Assembly (NCBI GenBank): GCA_963082875.1
Contig: OY720100.1
Location: forward strand, 6,138,001-6,202,000
Origin: Corella eumyota
Lineage: Eukaryota; Chordata; Ascidiacea; Phlebobranchia; Corellidae
DNA: 64,000 bases
Direction of reading: 5' to 3'
This document shows, one piece after another, positions 11,769 through 34,600 of the stretch. Position numbers and translations under genes: made by a program. Under the pieces are notes generated by a model. It was not told the DNA's origin. It did no database searches and saw nothing but the letters and a program-made list of their open reading frames with translations. The number at the start of each line of letters is the position of its first letter. Position 1 is the first letter of the stretch.

Positions 11769-13692
11769 CTATTTTTGTTCGCTTTTTTTTGATGGAACAA
11801 CATTTTTGGAATTACTTGGTGAATTTGGGTTTACATCCAATTTAGATTTTGTTGAAGTGAAAATGTATTTGACTTTCTCTTTGAATTCTTTATCCCTTGC
11901 ACTATAGATCAGAACGTTCACTAGACTATAAAAAATTATTAATTATATTATGCCGTTTTAATATTCTTTTTATGTATACCTGTTAGACATTGTCAGATAA
12001 GCACAAACAGTAAAAGGAATCGCAATTTCATCACAGCGAAAGAAATCCAAAAGAAACAATATTTGTGCTATAACTAGGGGAGCTAAATTAAAAAAAGTAT
12101 TAGAAAAAAAAATTTGTCCAGGAATAGTTTGAGTTAAATTAAAAGTGGTGATTTCAACTTACCTAGAGTTATGGTAAATCCAAATTGCATAAGGGCAACA
12201 GTTTTAAAAGCCGAGATCTCTAATTTGTTTGTGGCTTTGGAATTGCTTCTCACAGCCTTTGACTTTTTAAAACGAAAATGAATCAAAAATGCGGTTGCGA
12301 TTGTGAGAATGCTCTAAACAAAATTTGTAGGTTGAAAAAGGTTTATTCTTCTTATTAGCAAAATTTATTTTTAACAATTATTACCATAAGAACATAAGGA
12401 AGAAGTGTAAAGGCAAGTGTCATTACAGTCGATGTAGTTATGGAGATTTGATTTTCGAAATCAAACAATTCTGGCGATGGCAAATATAGAAATACGGCGG
12501 AAAAGTAAGAAAATGTAGCGTGACCGGTAAACCAAACTGTAAATAAACAAGAATTAAGTGACTATATTTATTCTTTTTTTCATATACTCACGTGGCGATG
12601 TGGCGGTAGTTATCGAAAAAATCCAAACCATCACCATTCCAATACTAAACCAAAAAGTAGTTTGCTGCTTGTATTTTATTGGCCACATGATGGCGTAAAA
12701 GCGCTGTAATCCAAGAAATACCAAGTGGTACAACGAAGCTGTAAACCCGAGCATGTAAAATATTCCCCCGGCAATTGCTTGCTTTGATCCCGGTAAAGAC
12801 AACTGTGTTTTCTCGATGAAAATTGGTGTTGAAACAATAGACCAAGAAAAGTTGTAGACTACTACTACGAGTAGGTTGATTGCTAAAAAAACATATATGA
12901 TATAACTTTTAGTAGCATGAATTTTTTGATAACATTTACATACATACCTGTAAATATATCAGCAAAGGCCAGAGAAGCTTTAATCTTGTTTCGCTTTGTT
13001 TTTACTTTATCACTTAAGACACTCCAAATAACCAAAGAATTTCCGACTAATATAAGTAAGCCTAGTATAATGCTGGCAGTAGCAAACAAGGCTGCCAGAC
13101 CAACACTACACTCACTACATTCAGTTAAAATTGTTGTATTGGAACACACCTCCGTAACCGAGTTGTTACAAAACGCTGGAAATCCACACGTTCTTCTAAC
13201 GTAACGTATTATAGTTCTGTTTGTAGAATTGTCAAAGTCATTTCCGTTGTTGACACTGATTGGCACGAAAAAACTGCTTCCCGAAAATCGACTTGGGCTC
13301 CGAAAGGAATCGGGGAAAAAAAGTTTCGTGTCATCCTCTGTACTAAATTCAAATGTTGGAAATCCATCAAAGAGACTGTAACTGTAATCATTGTTGTTCG
13401 CGTTGTCGTTATCCAATCCACCTAATATATCTGGTGGGTCTTCGCTTTCGTACTCTCCGAAAATATTCTCAATATTGTTGTTTGTTAAAATAATGTTGTT
13501 GCTGTCGTAGCCGTTGTCCGTCACATAGCTGTTAAATATGTTATCGTAGGCATTGTTTTCGGTCCTGATGCCGCCGAACAAATTTGTAAACGGGTTGTAG
13601 GAATTATCTTCGTAAGAGTTGTGGTCAGTTCCCGGGGAAAGAAAGCCAAATAAATCGTCACCTTCACCGTCGTAGTCCTCGAAAAAACTCAT
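11769..13692 (-). CDS. Rhodopsin-class GPCR, paralogue C, complete (532 aa)
   Basis: Exons 12948-13692, 12592-12882, 12385-12536, 12163-12313, 11980-12082 and 11769-11925 join in phase to 533 codons including TAG. Seen: about 165 residues of acidic, Asn/Asp/Tyr-rich N-terminus without a signal peptide, the five-Cys cluster (CGFPAFC ... VC ... ECSEC), TM1 GNSLVIWSV, TM2 SLAFADIFTG, TM3 ending GLQRFYAIMWPIKYK, TM6 without the CWxP motif, and TM7 SNSLVNVLIYS where NPxxY would be expected. The tail is Lys/Ser-rich. The family is known for ligand-driven G-protein signalling at the plasma membrane, but the changed DRY and NPxxY motifs make coupling uncertain. Closest relatives in the window are A and B, with all intron positions shared. 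Ligand unknown. Confidence 0.88.
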
Positions 13693-13788
13693 ATTGAAAA
13701 TTTATCTTAACTTGGATAGCCTACCGAAAACCTACTTAAAAAAATATACTTTTAAAATACTGATATTGCAAAACTTTAAAGGAATAAT

Positions 13789-13998
13789 GGGTAGTACTAA
13801 AATACGGTATGCGGGAAGTTGCGCGGTGCGGAAAATACCGAGGTCGTATGTAAACGTTATCCCAACTCTTTAGGTTAATATTCGCATTTATTCTTCAGTA
13901 AAGTACAAAAATGCCGTTCCGTCCCGCATTCCGCGATTTTTTTGTTATCGTTTACATACATCCAGCATTATCCCGCATCCCGTACTTTAGTATTGACC
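13789..13998. mobile_element. Short MITE copy 1 (210 bp) with 8-bp flanking repeat
   Basis: Inverted ends of type (G)GGTAGTACTAAAATACGG and its reverse form, GC-rich inner part (GCGGGAAGTTGCG). Flanked by GGAATAAT (13781-13788) and GGACTAAT (13999-14006), an 8-bp duplication with one mismatch. An 8-bp duplication is usual for hAT-type elements. A second, longer copy is at 42599. Confidence 0.75.
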
Positions 13999-14006
13999 GG
14001 ACTAAT

Positions 14007-15095
14007 CTGCGAAGACTTACAGCACTTAGTTTGCTGGCAAAATTATAAGCATTTTGGTTATGTTCTTTTATATAGAAAAACGCCCATAATACGTGCAACC
14101 TATTTTAATTTTGGAATTTCTTGTGTAGCACCTCCTAACATTTAATTAACTTGCGCAATAAGTTATTACAAACGTAATCATATCACGAGTTTCGGGCTTC
14201 GAGCAATTATTAAAATTGTCATGTAATAAATGCAGACAGAAAATGGCATGAACTTTTGAAATGTCGCAATTAAATATTTTTTTAAAAGTTCTGCTCTAAG
14301 TGTTAATTGTTTGAAATTTAAAACATTTTTATTACCACATGTAACATAAATTTTTTTTTTAATGTAACCTAATCTTTCTTAATTTTTGTAAATTTTTGCC
14401 AACAAATGTGGCCTTTCCGGAGCCTTTTAACATTTTTAAATACTTGTTTTAGCGTATTGGTTTTATAACATTAATAAAAGTGAGCTACCAAAAATAAATG
14501 TTAGATTTTCCAAACATTTTTTAAATTAAGTTAAAACAAAACCGGTTGACTTTAAAAATCGTATCCGCTTATGGCAGACCAATTCAATGACGTTATATAT
14601 CGTTACGTCAACCTAGTTTTAAGTTACCTACAAAAAGTTTACTCTTTTAAGTATTTCCTTTTAGTTTACACAAATTAAGGTATTTCCTTTTAGTTTACAC
14701 ATTTAAATTTGTTGTTTAGTTTTTTTAAATAACTTTTATAGAATTGTACAAACCTTTCACTTTAGCACTTAACTTATTTCAAGTGGATTTAAGCTTTAGT
14801 GTGTAAATCTTCACTAAAAAATATAATATTGGAAATTGTTAAATGTTAGCAATGTTGTTGTTTTAGTTGCTAAAAATTAAACAAATGTATTAGCTTGTAA
14901 AAATCCAAAAAAATGTTTCATAAAAATAGTAAATAAATTTTTTTTTTGGAAACACTGGATAAATGGCGGGAATTATTTTTGTTTTATTTATATTTTTGTT
15001 CACGTTCCTACGTTCTGTACGTTGTGGTAGATCGTTTATAAGCAAAATATAGGTATTTTTTAATTGCTTAAAGGCAAAACAACGAAAGGATAATC
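14007..15095. other. Intergenic, upstream of PASK
   Basis: AT-rich. Contains a 34-bp tandem repeat around 14656-14705 (GTATTTCCTTTTAGTTTACAC twice in part). The last 100 bases before 15096 are slightly less AT-rich and probably are the promoter or 5' UTR of PASK. Confidence 0.45.
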
Positions 15096-26172
<11,077 letters not shown>

Positions 26173-26422
26173 ATCTTTTTAGAAATTGTTCAGCTCTATT
26201 TTCAACACAGTTTAAAAAACTGAAGATAAAAAAAAGTGTTGTATTGTCCGTTTTTTTTGTACTGTGAAGTTAGCTTTGTAAATTTTTTATAATTTCTTCA
26301 TTGCTTTAATTGTTTTTTTTTTGTAAATTGGTGATAAAATAATAATTAATATTTTTATATAAAATTAAAGATAAGTTTGTAATACCTGCTATTAATTAGT
26401 AATTCACATATTTGTTGCACCC

Positions 26423-26428
26423 AATAAA
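26423..26428 (+). terminator. PASK: Candidate poly(A) signal of PASK
   Basis: AATAAA about 250 bases after the stop codon, the first strong match in this AT-rich stretch. Confidence 0.45.
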
Positions 26429-26725
26429 AAATAAATTAGAAGTAAATACAGATATTAAAACTGATTATCAAACTTATATATGTTTTTTTCCAATATTTTT
26501 TCTGTGCTAGTGTTGTGTTTAAAAAAAACAAAAGGCTTTGAAGTGTGAAAAATGCCGACAGCAGTATCGAAAATGAACGCTTTTAATTTATTGTCTAAAA
26601 CCCGGTAATTATATTTAATGAATATGCAGTAAATAATTATTTTTAGCTCGACTATCCATCTAATTCGGTCGTCCAAGCTTTGTCGGTTATAGCCGGAGAG
26701 AATCAGACGTAAACTTTGTTTTTCG

Positions 26726-26733
26726 TGACGTCA
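26726..26733. promoter_or_regulatory. CRE palindrome TGACGTCA upstream of vigilin
   Basis: Full palindromic CREB/ATF site in the CpG-containing stretch between PASK and vigilin; a related CTACGTCACG follows near 26986. Confidence 0.4.
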
Positions 26734-28618
26734 TGTCCGCTAACACGTTGCAGGGCCTCTCTCATATCGCTTATATTCATCCGCGGATGCGTATTTTTAT
26801 CGTTTCACAGAGTAAAACAAAGTTTTTTGCTCAGATATTAGCACATTAACAATATAACAATTTTTACTTTATATTTTGTATAAGTGCAGCATTTAAAAGA
26901 ATAGTAAATAATGTTTTAATTAGTAGCGGCGGAATGTTTTTAATTTTACAAAAACGAGAGAACTATTGAAGCGTGGTTCGAGAGGCTACGTCACGCGTCT
27001 ACGTTCATGACTCGGAGTCGAACCAGCTGAGTAGAGCGATTCTGTTGATAAAACGTGTAGACGTGTCACGATAAGTTTTTACGTTGTGCCAACAGATAGA
27101 TTCAGTTAGACAAAGCAGTTCTCGTCAAAACTAAACTGTTACGAATAAATTTGTTTAAAAAAAACTAGGTTAGCTTAATTTAATCTGCGTCTACTAAAAT
27201 ATCTAGATTTTTTAATCGTTTTCATATGATTTGAAGCGTAATACGAATTAGTGAAACCCGTTTTTGTTGCCAAGTCAGCAAAATATTTTAATATTCTTAT
27301 AAAATGAATTAAAGGAATTCCTTGTAAAATGTAATGCTATGCATAAACTTTGTGCATATTCTTAGAATATTTTACAAAAAAGACAGAAAGATGGCTAGCA
27401 TTTTTTAAACAGATAGTTATCAGGAAATTCCATTTATCATTTTATAAATTTGTATTTTCTGTGCTTTCGCAAATTTAAATTTGAAGTTATAAAAATATAA
27501 TCTTACCGATAAACATAACTTGTTGAATTTTAAATTATGAATATAACTAGTTAGAATTTAGTATTTGTATTAGTTTAAAACAAAACTTATTAACTAATAT
27601 CAGAGCGTATTATTTTTACATTTTTTATGTTTTATTTTAGCTGTGTTTCACATTTGCTTAACATTTCAAACGTTATCTGTTTTAATTTGTTTTAAACAAT
27701 CTCCAACAGACAAGCTGTTATTTTTACAATTTCTGAAATCCGGACAGATTTTTGGATAGCACTGTTGTATCTTGTAAGTTAAAATACGATTAAAATTTTT
27801 GATGTTTTAATGAAGTTGTTTTTGAACAAAAAAGCAAGCCTCGTACAAATTTCTACTGTTACTCAAAAGTTGGGATTTAACTTTTAACTTACCATGAATT
27901 AAATATAACACTTGAATAGTGGTAGTTACAATTAAAAAACCTTATTAATCAACATATCAAATTTTTAGCATACTATTTTAAAGGGTGTTAGCTTATAAAT
28001 ATATTGATAATATTCAAATATCAAGTGCTTTTATTAAAACCCTTATTTAAAGTATTAAACAATTGATTTAATTCACAATGGTCATGACTTTGTAGCCCTT
28101 TTTCTGAAGTGTTTAAAGGGTACCGGCTCTTAAGTGCTTTTAATTTTTTCCTGTCGAGTTTTGCCCTACAATGTATCGATTTTTTTTCGAGTGATGCACT
28201 TTTGAGCTATTACAACAATACAGTTGTCACTCTTGTTATTCTTTAAAAGTCTAAATGTAATTATTAAACGATTTTCGGTTTTAAATGTTGTTAGGCATTG
28301 GATCACATGACTTTATGATTGGCCTTTAATTAATTTTGTAAGTGACTCTGTAACAAATTTTTAGTAGATTATCTAAAATTTGATTTTTTTGTGTCATAAA
28401 GATGAGTTTTTTTGTTTACTTAAAACAAATTTAAATATATACCACTCACTGCTCACTGTGATAGAAGTGAGTCATGTTTGAGCTTTATTTTTGACACCTT
28501 ATGTGACGTATCAGTGGGTGACAGGCACTAACAAATTAGCAAGAAAATTTAATAATCTAAATTTATTTTTTATTTATTTTAAGGATACAGCTGTGCACGA
28601 CTGGAACGAATATCGACC

Positions 28619-31600
28619 ATGAATTCCGACGAATCAATTCAGAGCAGTTCTTCAGCTTCTGGTACATGTTTATCCAATACGATAAACTATTTAGTTTTAA
28701 ACCTAACAATAAACAAAGCAATATTTTTGAATGTATAAACACATACTAAGGACAACTTTGATTTTATTTTTTATAAGGTGCTATGAAATTTTACTAACCA
28801 AATTTAATTTTTTAGCAAACGACATGAATTCCCATGATGTTGCTCCTACTTACTCGGAAGCTTTTCCTCCTCTCTCCAAGGAGCAATCTGCTGACATTGT
28901 CTCCAACCCAGCTGAGAATGAGTGGCTCAACCCTAAGATCCAACGAATTAAGTCTGCTACTGTAACTCAGGTAATTTTCGCTCTTTAAATTTTTTTCAGT
29001 GGTGTGAAAAAACTTCAAATAATAAAAATTTTTAATTATAGTGAAAATTTTTATTTTGCGATACAAGGCTTTTTTGCATTTAATATTGTGTAAAAATTTT
29101 TTTTAAATTTTGATTTTTTATAAGATTAATAATAATCTTTTTGCTTGTGTTATTGTTGAAAAAAAATTTCCTTTATACAGTGACTGGGCATTACCTTTAT
29201 TATTTTGTGTGAAAAAACTAAATAAATTATTGTTTACTAAATGTAAGGTCATTATTTCAAATTGTTTTTATTATTTGTTATTTAATTAAAAATTTTATTT
29301 TTAAACTTTTTTTTCTGCAAATTAGATTTTCCATATCCCAATGGAAGAGCGAGCTTACAAGCAGTCGGAGTTTGGACAGGGTCAAAAAGATCAGAACAAA
29401 GTTTGTATGGACATCATGAAACTCACCAAGACCATCATCGAGATTTCAACTTGTCGAGATGGCTCTCTGTCGCTCCTAGTGTCTGGACGGGCTGACGATG
29501 TACTGAGGGCAAGAAGGGAGATTTATAACCGACTCCAAACTCAGGTAAAATATTTTTTATCAAGATTTTTCTATCAAAACCTATTTTCAATTGGAAGAAA
29601 CCTATGTTTATTAGTAAAAAAATAACTAAAAAAAATTATTTCAACAAAGGTTTTTATAATTTTTTAATCAAAAAAACTTTTCTTAATCTTGAAATTCATT
29701 ACCAGGCTCGTGTAACGATCAACATCCCTAAGGATCATCATCGTGTCATCTTGGGCAAGGGAGGATCCCGACTCAAGCAACTAGAGTTGGATACTGCCAC
29801 CAAGATCAACATCCCGAGGACTGAGGATCAGAACACAGGGATCGTAATCTCCGGAACCCAGGAGGGGATCCACAAAGCTTTACACGAGATCCAACTTATC
29901 TCGGAGGAACAAGTAATTATTTTTAAATAAAAATTTAGAAATAAAATATAAAAACTTCTTTTTAACTGATTCAGGATTTTTTTGTTGTTTTTTGCAAAAT
30001 ATTATTTTAATATTTTTCAACAGTGATTTGAAATGCCAATGCTTTTATTATTGGATATTAATTTGTTTATTTAACTTTGTCATGTCATGGGTTATGCCTC
30101 ATAAAACAATAACCACACAATGTAAATCATTAATCTACTTTTAAACAAGGCTAAACTTGCTATGGAGCGCCTTCCTATTGAAAAGATGTACCATCCATTC
30201 ATCCAAGGACCAAGACACTCGATTACCAACAAATTGGCTAAAGAACACAATGTTCGCATCCACATACCACCACCTAGTGTGCAAAACAACGAGATTGTCG
30301 TGGCTGGTGAAAAAGATGGCGTGACTGCGACTGTGGCTAAACTTATGGCAATTTACCAACAAAAGGTTTGTTTTTTTGTTATTAGAAAATTGATGTCACT
30401 GGTACCTTAAAAACAGTTGTCTTACTTTGTGTTTACTTTTTTAAGTATTAAATTTTTATTGCCATTTGGTAAATAAAGCCAGTCTGTATTTGCTTTGTTT
30501 GGTGCCGGTATGTACCGCATAACATTTAGCTGCTGCATTAGTGTTTACCATTTTTTTTGTTTCAGAAACGGAACTGCAAGACCATCAGTGTTGAGATATT
30601 GAAATCTCAGCATAGATATATTATGGGACCAAAAGGACAAACTCTTCAGGTAAAAAAAAAAAAAAAATTTTATTTTTTTGTTTATTGTATTAAAATTAAA
30701 ATTTTTTTTTTAAATTGTTGGCACTTTCAAAATTTTTTACTATGTTTTAGGACATTTTGGAGGAGAGTGAAGTATCAGTTGAACTTCCTCCACTTGACAA
30801 CTTATCGGAAACCGTTGTACTCAGAGGTGAACCCCAAAAACTTGGACAAGCTTTAACCATTGTGTATGCTAAGGTAAGACAATTAATAAAAATAAATTTT
30901 TCACTGTAAAAAATATCGAAATTTTAAAATTTCACTTTTAATGTCATCGGTTTTTTTAAATGTTGCCAGTTTTTGCAAAGCCGCATAAAAAATGCAAATT
31001 AAACCTTTTTTTATCAGCATTTTTACCTCTTTATAATCGTAAAATATGTAATTAAAAGGTTTTTAAATAAATTATTTTAGGCTAACAGTGTAGTGAAAAG
31101 GGAGATCACAGCTGATGCTTGGTTACATCGATTTATTATTGGAAAGAAAGGAGTTAACATCAAGAACATCACCGCCACCCTTCCACATGTAAGTATTTGT
31201 TTAAGTAAAAGTGATAAGCTTGTAATTATTAACGTTATATGTTTAACTGTTGAGTATTTGATATAAAATAAAGTATAAAGTTATTATTTACCTATTTAAT
31301 TTTAATAGCCAACTCTATTTAGGCTTAAGTATTGTTTTTAAAAAAAACCAACATTAAGTTAGATTCCTTTTTTTCTTGCAGGTGAATGTTGAGTTTCAGG
31401 AAAATAGTGACAAGATTGTGATTGAGGGACCTCCAAGTGAAGCTGACCAAGCTCAACAACAACTTGAAGCTCAAGTTGCTGAACTGGTAAGTTTACTCAA
31501 ACTTAGTCGAGATTTAAATTTTTTTTTTAATTTATTTAATTTTTTTCAGGCTGATTTTAAAATAATTTTTTTTTCAGAAATCTCGAATGGCCTTTGCTGA

Positions 31601-34600
31601 ACTGAACATTGACCCGAAATATCACAAAAATATTATTGGAAAAGGTGGACAAAGTATTAACAAGCTCAGGGATCAATACAAGGTTTGTAACAATAAATAA
31701 AAATAAAAATACTTTTTACCCTAAGAAAAGGCAAATTTTTTGCCTTAGTTTTAATCCATGAGGCATTGTCTAGCAGTTATTTGTCTAGCAATCATAACAT
31801 CAGCCGAAATTTTTTTATTTAAAAAATTGTTTAAATTTTAGGTTAACATTCGCATTCCCTCTGACAATGATGGGAGTTCACTGATCAGGATTGAGGGTGA
31901 TCCAGAAGGTGTAAAGGAAGCTAAGAAGCAACTTCTTGTGATGAGTCAGAGAATGGTAAGTCCTAATTTTTAATACAGGACTAATTTTCTTAACTTCACC
32001 TTTGTTTAAAGTAACTAAAATTTTTCTAAATCAGCATTCATTTTTAAATCTAAAATTTAAATTTTTTAAGTGGGTTTTTATATTTTACCTAAGCAAAAAA
32101 GCATGTTAAACAAATAACACCAACTGTATCATTCTTTTTTAAATTCGAATGATTAAAAACTGCGTTTTTCTGTGCCTATTATATGCAAATTAATATGTTG
32201 ATTAATTAACAGGAAAATGAAAGGAACAAGGATGTGATGATTGATCACAGATTTCATCGAACAATCATCGGACAGAAAGGAGAGAAAATAAAGGTGATCA
32301 GGGATCTATTTCCAGAGGTAAAAGCAACTAAAATATTAGATTCAAAAAATTTGCAAAAAAAATTAAATAATTCAATTTTAAACATAGAAAAGTTTAGTGA
32401 TTTGTATGATTAAAAATAGATTTTAAAATGAGTAAAAAGGCAATTTTTTATTAAATAGCCATTTTTGATTAATTAAGCTATATATAACACTTGGTGTTAT
32501 AATATTTTTGTACAATAGATTTATTTTTGTTAAATTTTTTTTTGGTTTATTTTTAAGGTTAATATTAGTTTTCCGGATGCCAACCTTAAAAGTGATGTCG
32601 TCAGTCTCCGTGGACCAAAGAATGGAGTTGAAAAATGTTTTAAATACTTAAAACAAATGAATGACGATATGGTAAGATAGTTACATAAAATTTTATAAAC
32701 TGTGTTTCTAAAAATAAAAAAATCAGACTTTAAAAAAATGACGGTTAACAGCATAGCAAGAAATTATACTATTATATAATAAATTTTTTTTTTTTTTATT
32801 TTTTACCATTTTTTATATTTCCAGGTTGAAAAGAACTACAGAATAGAGGTTCCAATTTTCAAACAATATCACAAAAATATCATTGGCAAAGGAGGTTCCA
32901 ATATCAGGAAAATCAGAGAAGAGACCAACACCCAGGTAACAAAATAAATAATTTTTGGATTCCTTCATTTATATATATTATTAAAATTAGAAGTAATTTT
33001 TTAAATATATTTTTTTTGAATTTTTTAGATTGAGCTACCAACGGAAAACTCTGAAAATGAAGTGATCACAATTATTGGAAGGAAAGTCGACTGCGAAAAA
33101 GCAAGAAAACTAATCAGGGCAATTGAAAAGGAACAGGTAATAAAAATATCAAAAACGATTTTTTTTTTAGTTAAAGATTTGTAACGAAATAACTAAAAAA
33201 TTTTATAAATTTTAAATATTTATTAAATCAAAAATTTTGCGAAATTCTAAACCAATGTTTTTTTTACCATTACTTTTTATCGTTTTACCATTACTGATCT
33301 TAAAAAATTTCCTTAATCTTAAAATACTTATCTTAAAATTTTTAAATATTTATTTTTAACTTTTTAGGCAAACATTGTTGAAGAAACTGTTGAGATTAAC
33401 TCGAAAATTCACAATTCCTTGATCGGAGCCAAAGGTCGACTCGTGAGGTCAATCATGGACGAATGTGGTGGGGTTCAAATCCACTTTCCAACTGGAAACT
33501 CGGGGTCAAATAAGGTCACCATTAGGGGGCCTGCTAATGACGTTAATAAGGCAAAGGAACAATTGGTACAAATGGCCAAACAAAAGGTTTGTCTTTAATT
33601 TTTTATACATTAAAAATAAATTAAAAACAAATTGAACAAACTTCGAAAAAGATTTTTTATTTTTTTAAATATTTTTAAATAAAAATACTGACTTTTTTAA
33701 ATAATTTTTTAGGAACTTGCAAGTTACACTGTTGAGATAAAATGTAAACCAGAGCTTCACAGATTTTTGATTGGACGTGCTGGAGCCAATATTAAAAAGG
33801 TAAAATTTTATTTATTACCAAATTTAATTTTTCTATAAAATCGATTATTGTCCAAACTAATCTTTTTTTAACTTTTAGGTAAGGGATGAGACCGGAGCTC
33901 GGATTATTTTCCCGTCCCAGAGCGATCAGGATAAAGAAACGATCGTGATCATCGGTCGTAAAGATGATGCTGAGAAAGCTCAAGGACTTCTTCTGCAAAA
34001 GATTAAATCCATGGTAAATATTTTATTTAGAAATAATAATTTTTAAACTTTGAAAAAGAGATTAAAATTAGACTTTTGTGTCTTTTAAAAGACCCTAAAA
34101 AAAAATGTACAAGTGTAGTTACTAGTTATCTAAAAAAAATATTTTTTTTATTTAATTTTCAATTGCCCTTTTTGATTATTAATATTTTTCTTTAAGGAAA
34201 ATGTTGTTGAAACTGAAATGGAAATTGATCCCAAATTGCACAAATTCTTCGTGGCTCGTCGTGCCGCAGTCTTGCGTGACATCGCTGACGATTTTGGAGG
34301 TGTTGTTGTCTCGTTTCCAAGAATGGGAGACACGTCCTCCACTGTTAGGATCAAAGGTCCTTCAGAGTGTGTGTCAGGAGCAAAGACGAGGATGTTGGAA
34401 ATCGTGGACGACTTGGTGAGTTTTGAAAAAAAGATTTATTTTAAAAAATTTATAAAAAATTTTATTTTAAAAAATTTATAAAAATTTTATTTTAAAAAAT
34501 TTTAAAATCTTTGATTTGCAGGAAAATCAAGTGACAATCGAATGTGAGATTGACGAAAAATATCACAGAACTGTGATTGGACCGAAAGGAAAGAACGTTC

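Larger units (their letters stand above)
26173..28583. other. HDLBP: PASK 3' end and vigilin promoter / 5' UTR region
   Basis: The first 250 bases are the PASK 3' UTR. From about 26690 to 27100 the sequence is less AT-rich and CpG-containing, with TGACGTCA at 26726-26733; this is the best candidate for the vigilin promoter. A possible donor TATCTT|GTAAGT at 27770/27771 could end a noncoding first exon that joins the acceptor at 28583. No other gene seen. Confidence 0.45.

Noticed and set aside
12917-13204. 95-codon plus-strand frame in GPCR C
   Set aside because: Antisense shadow of the receptor exon; equivalent shadows occur at 760 and 10781.
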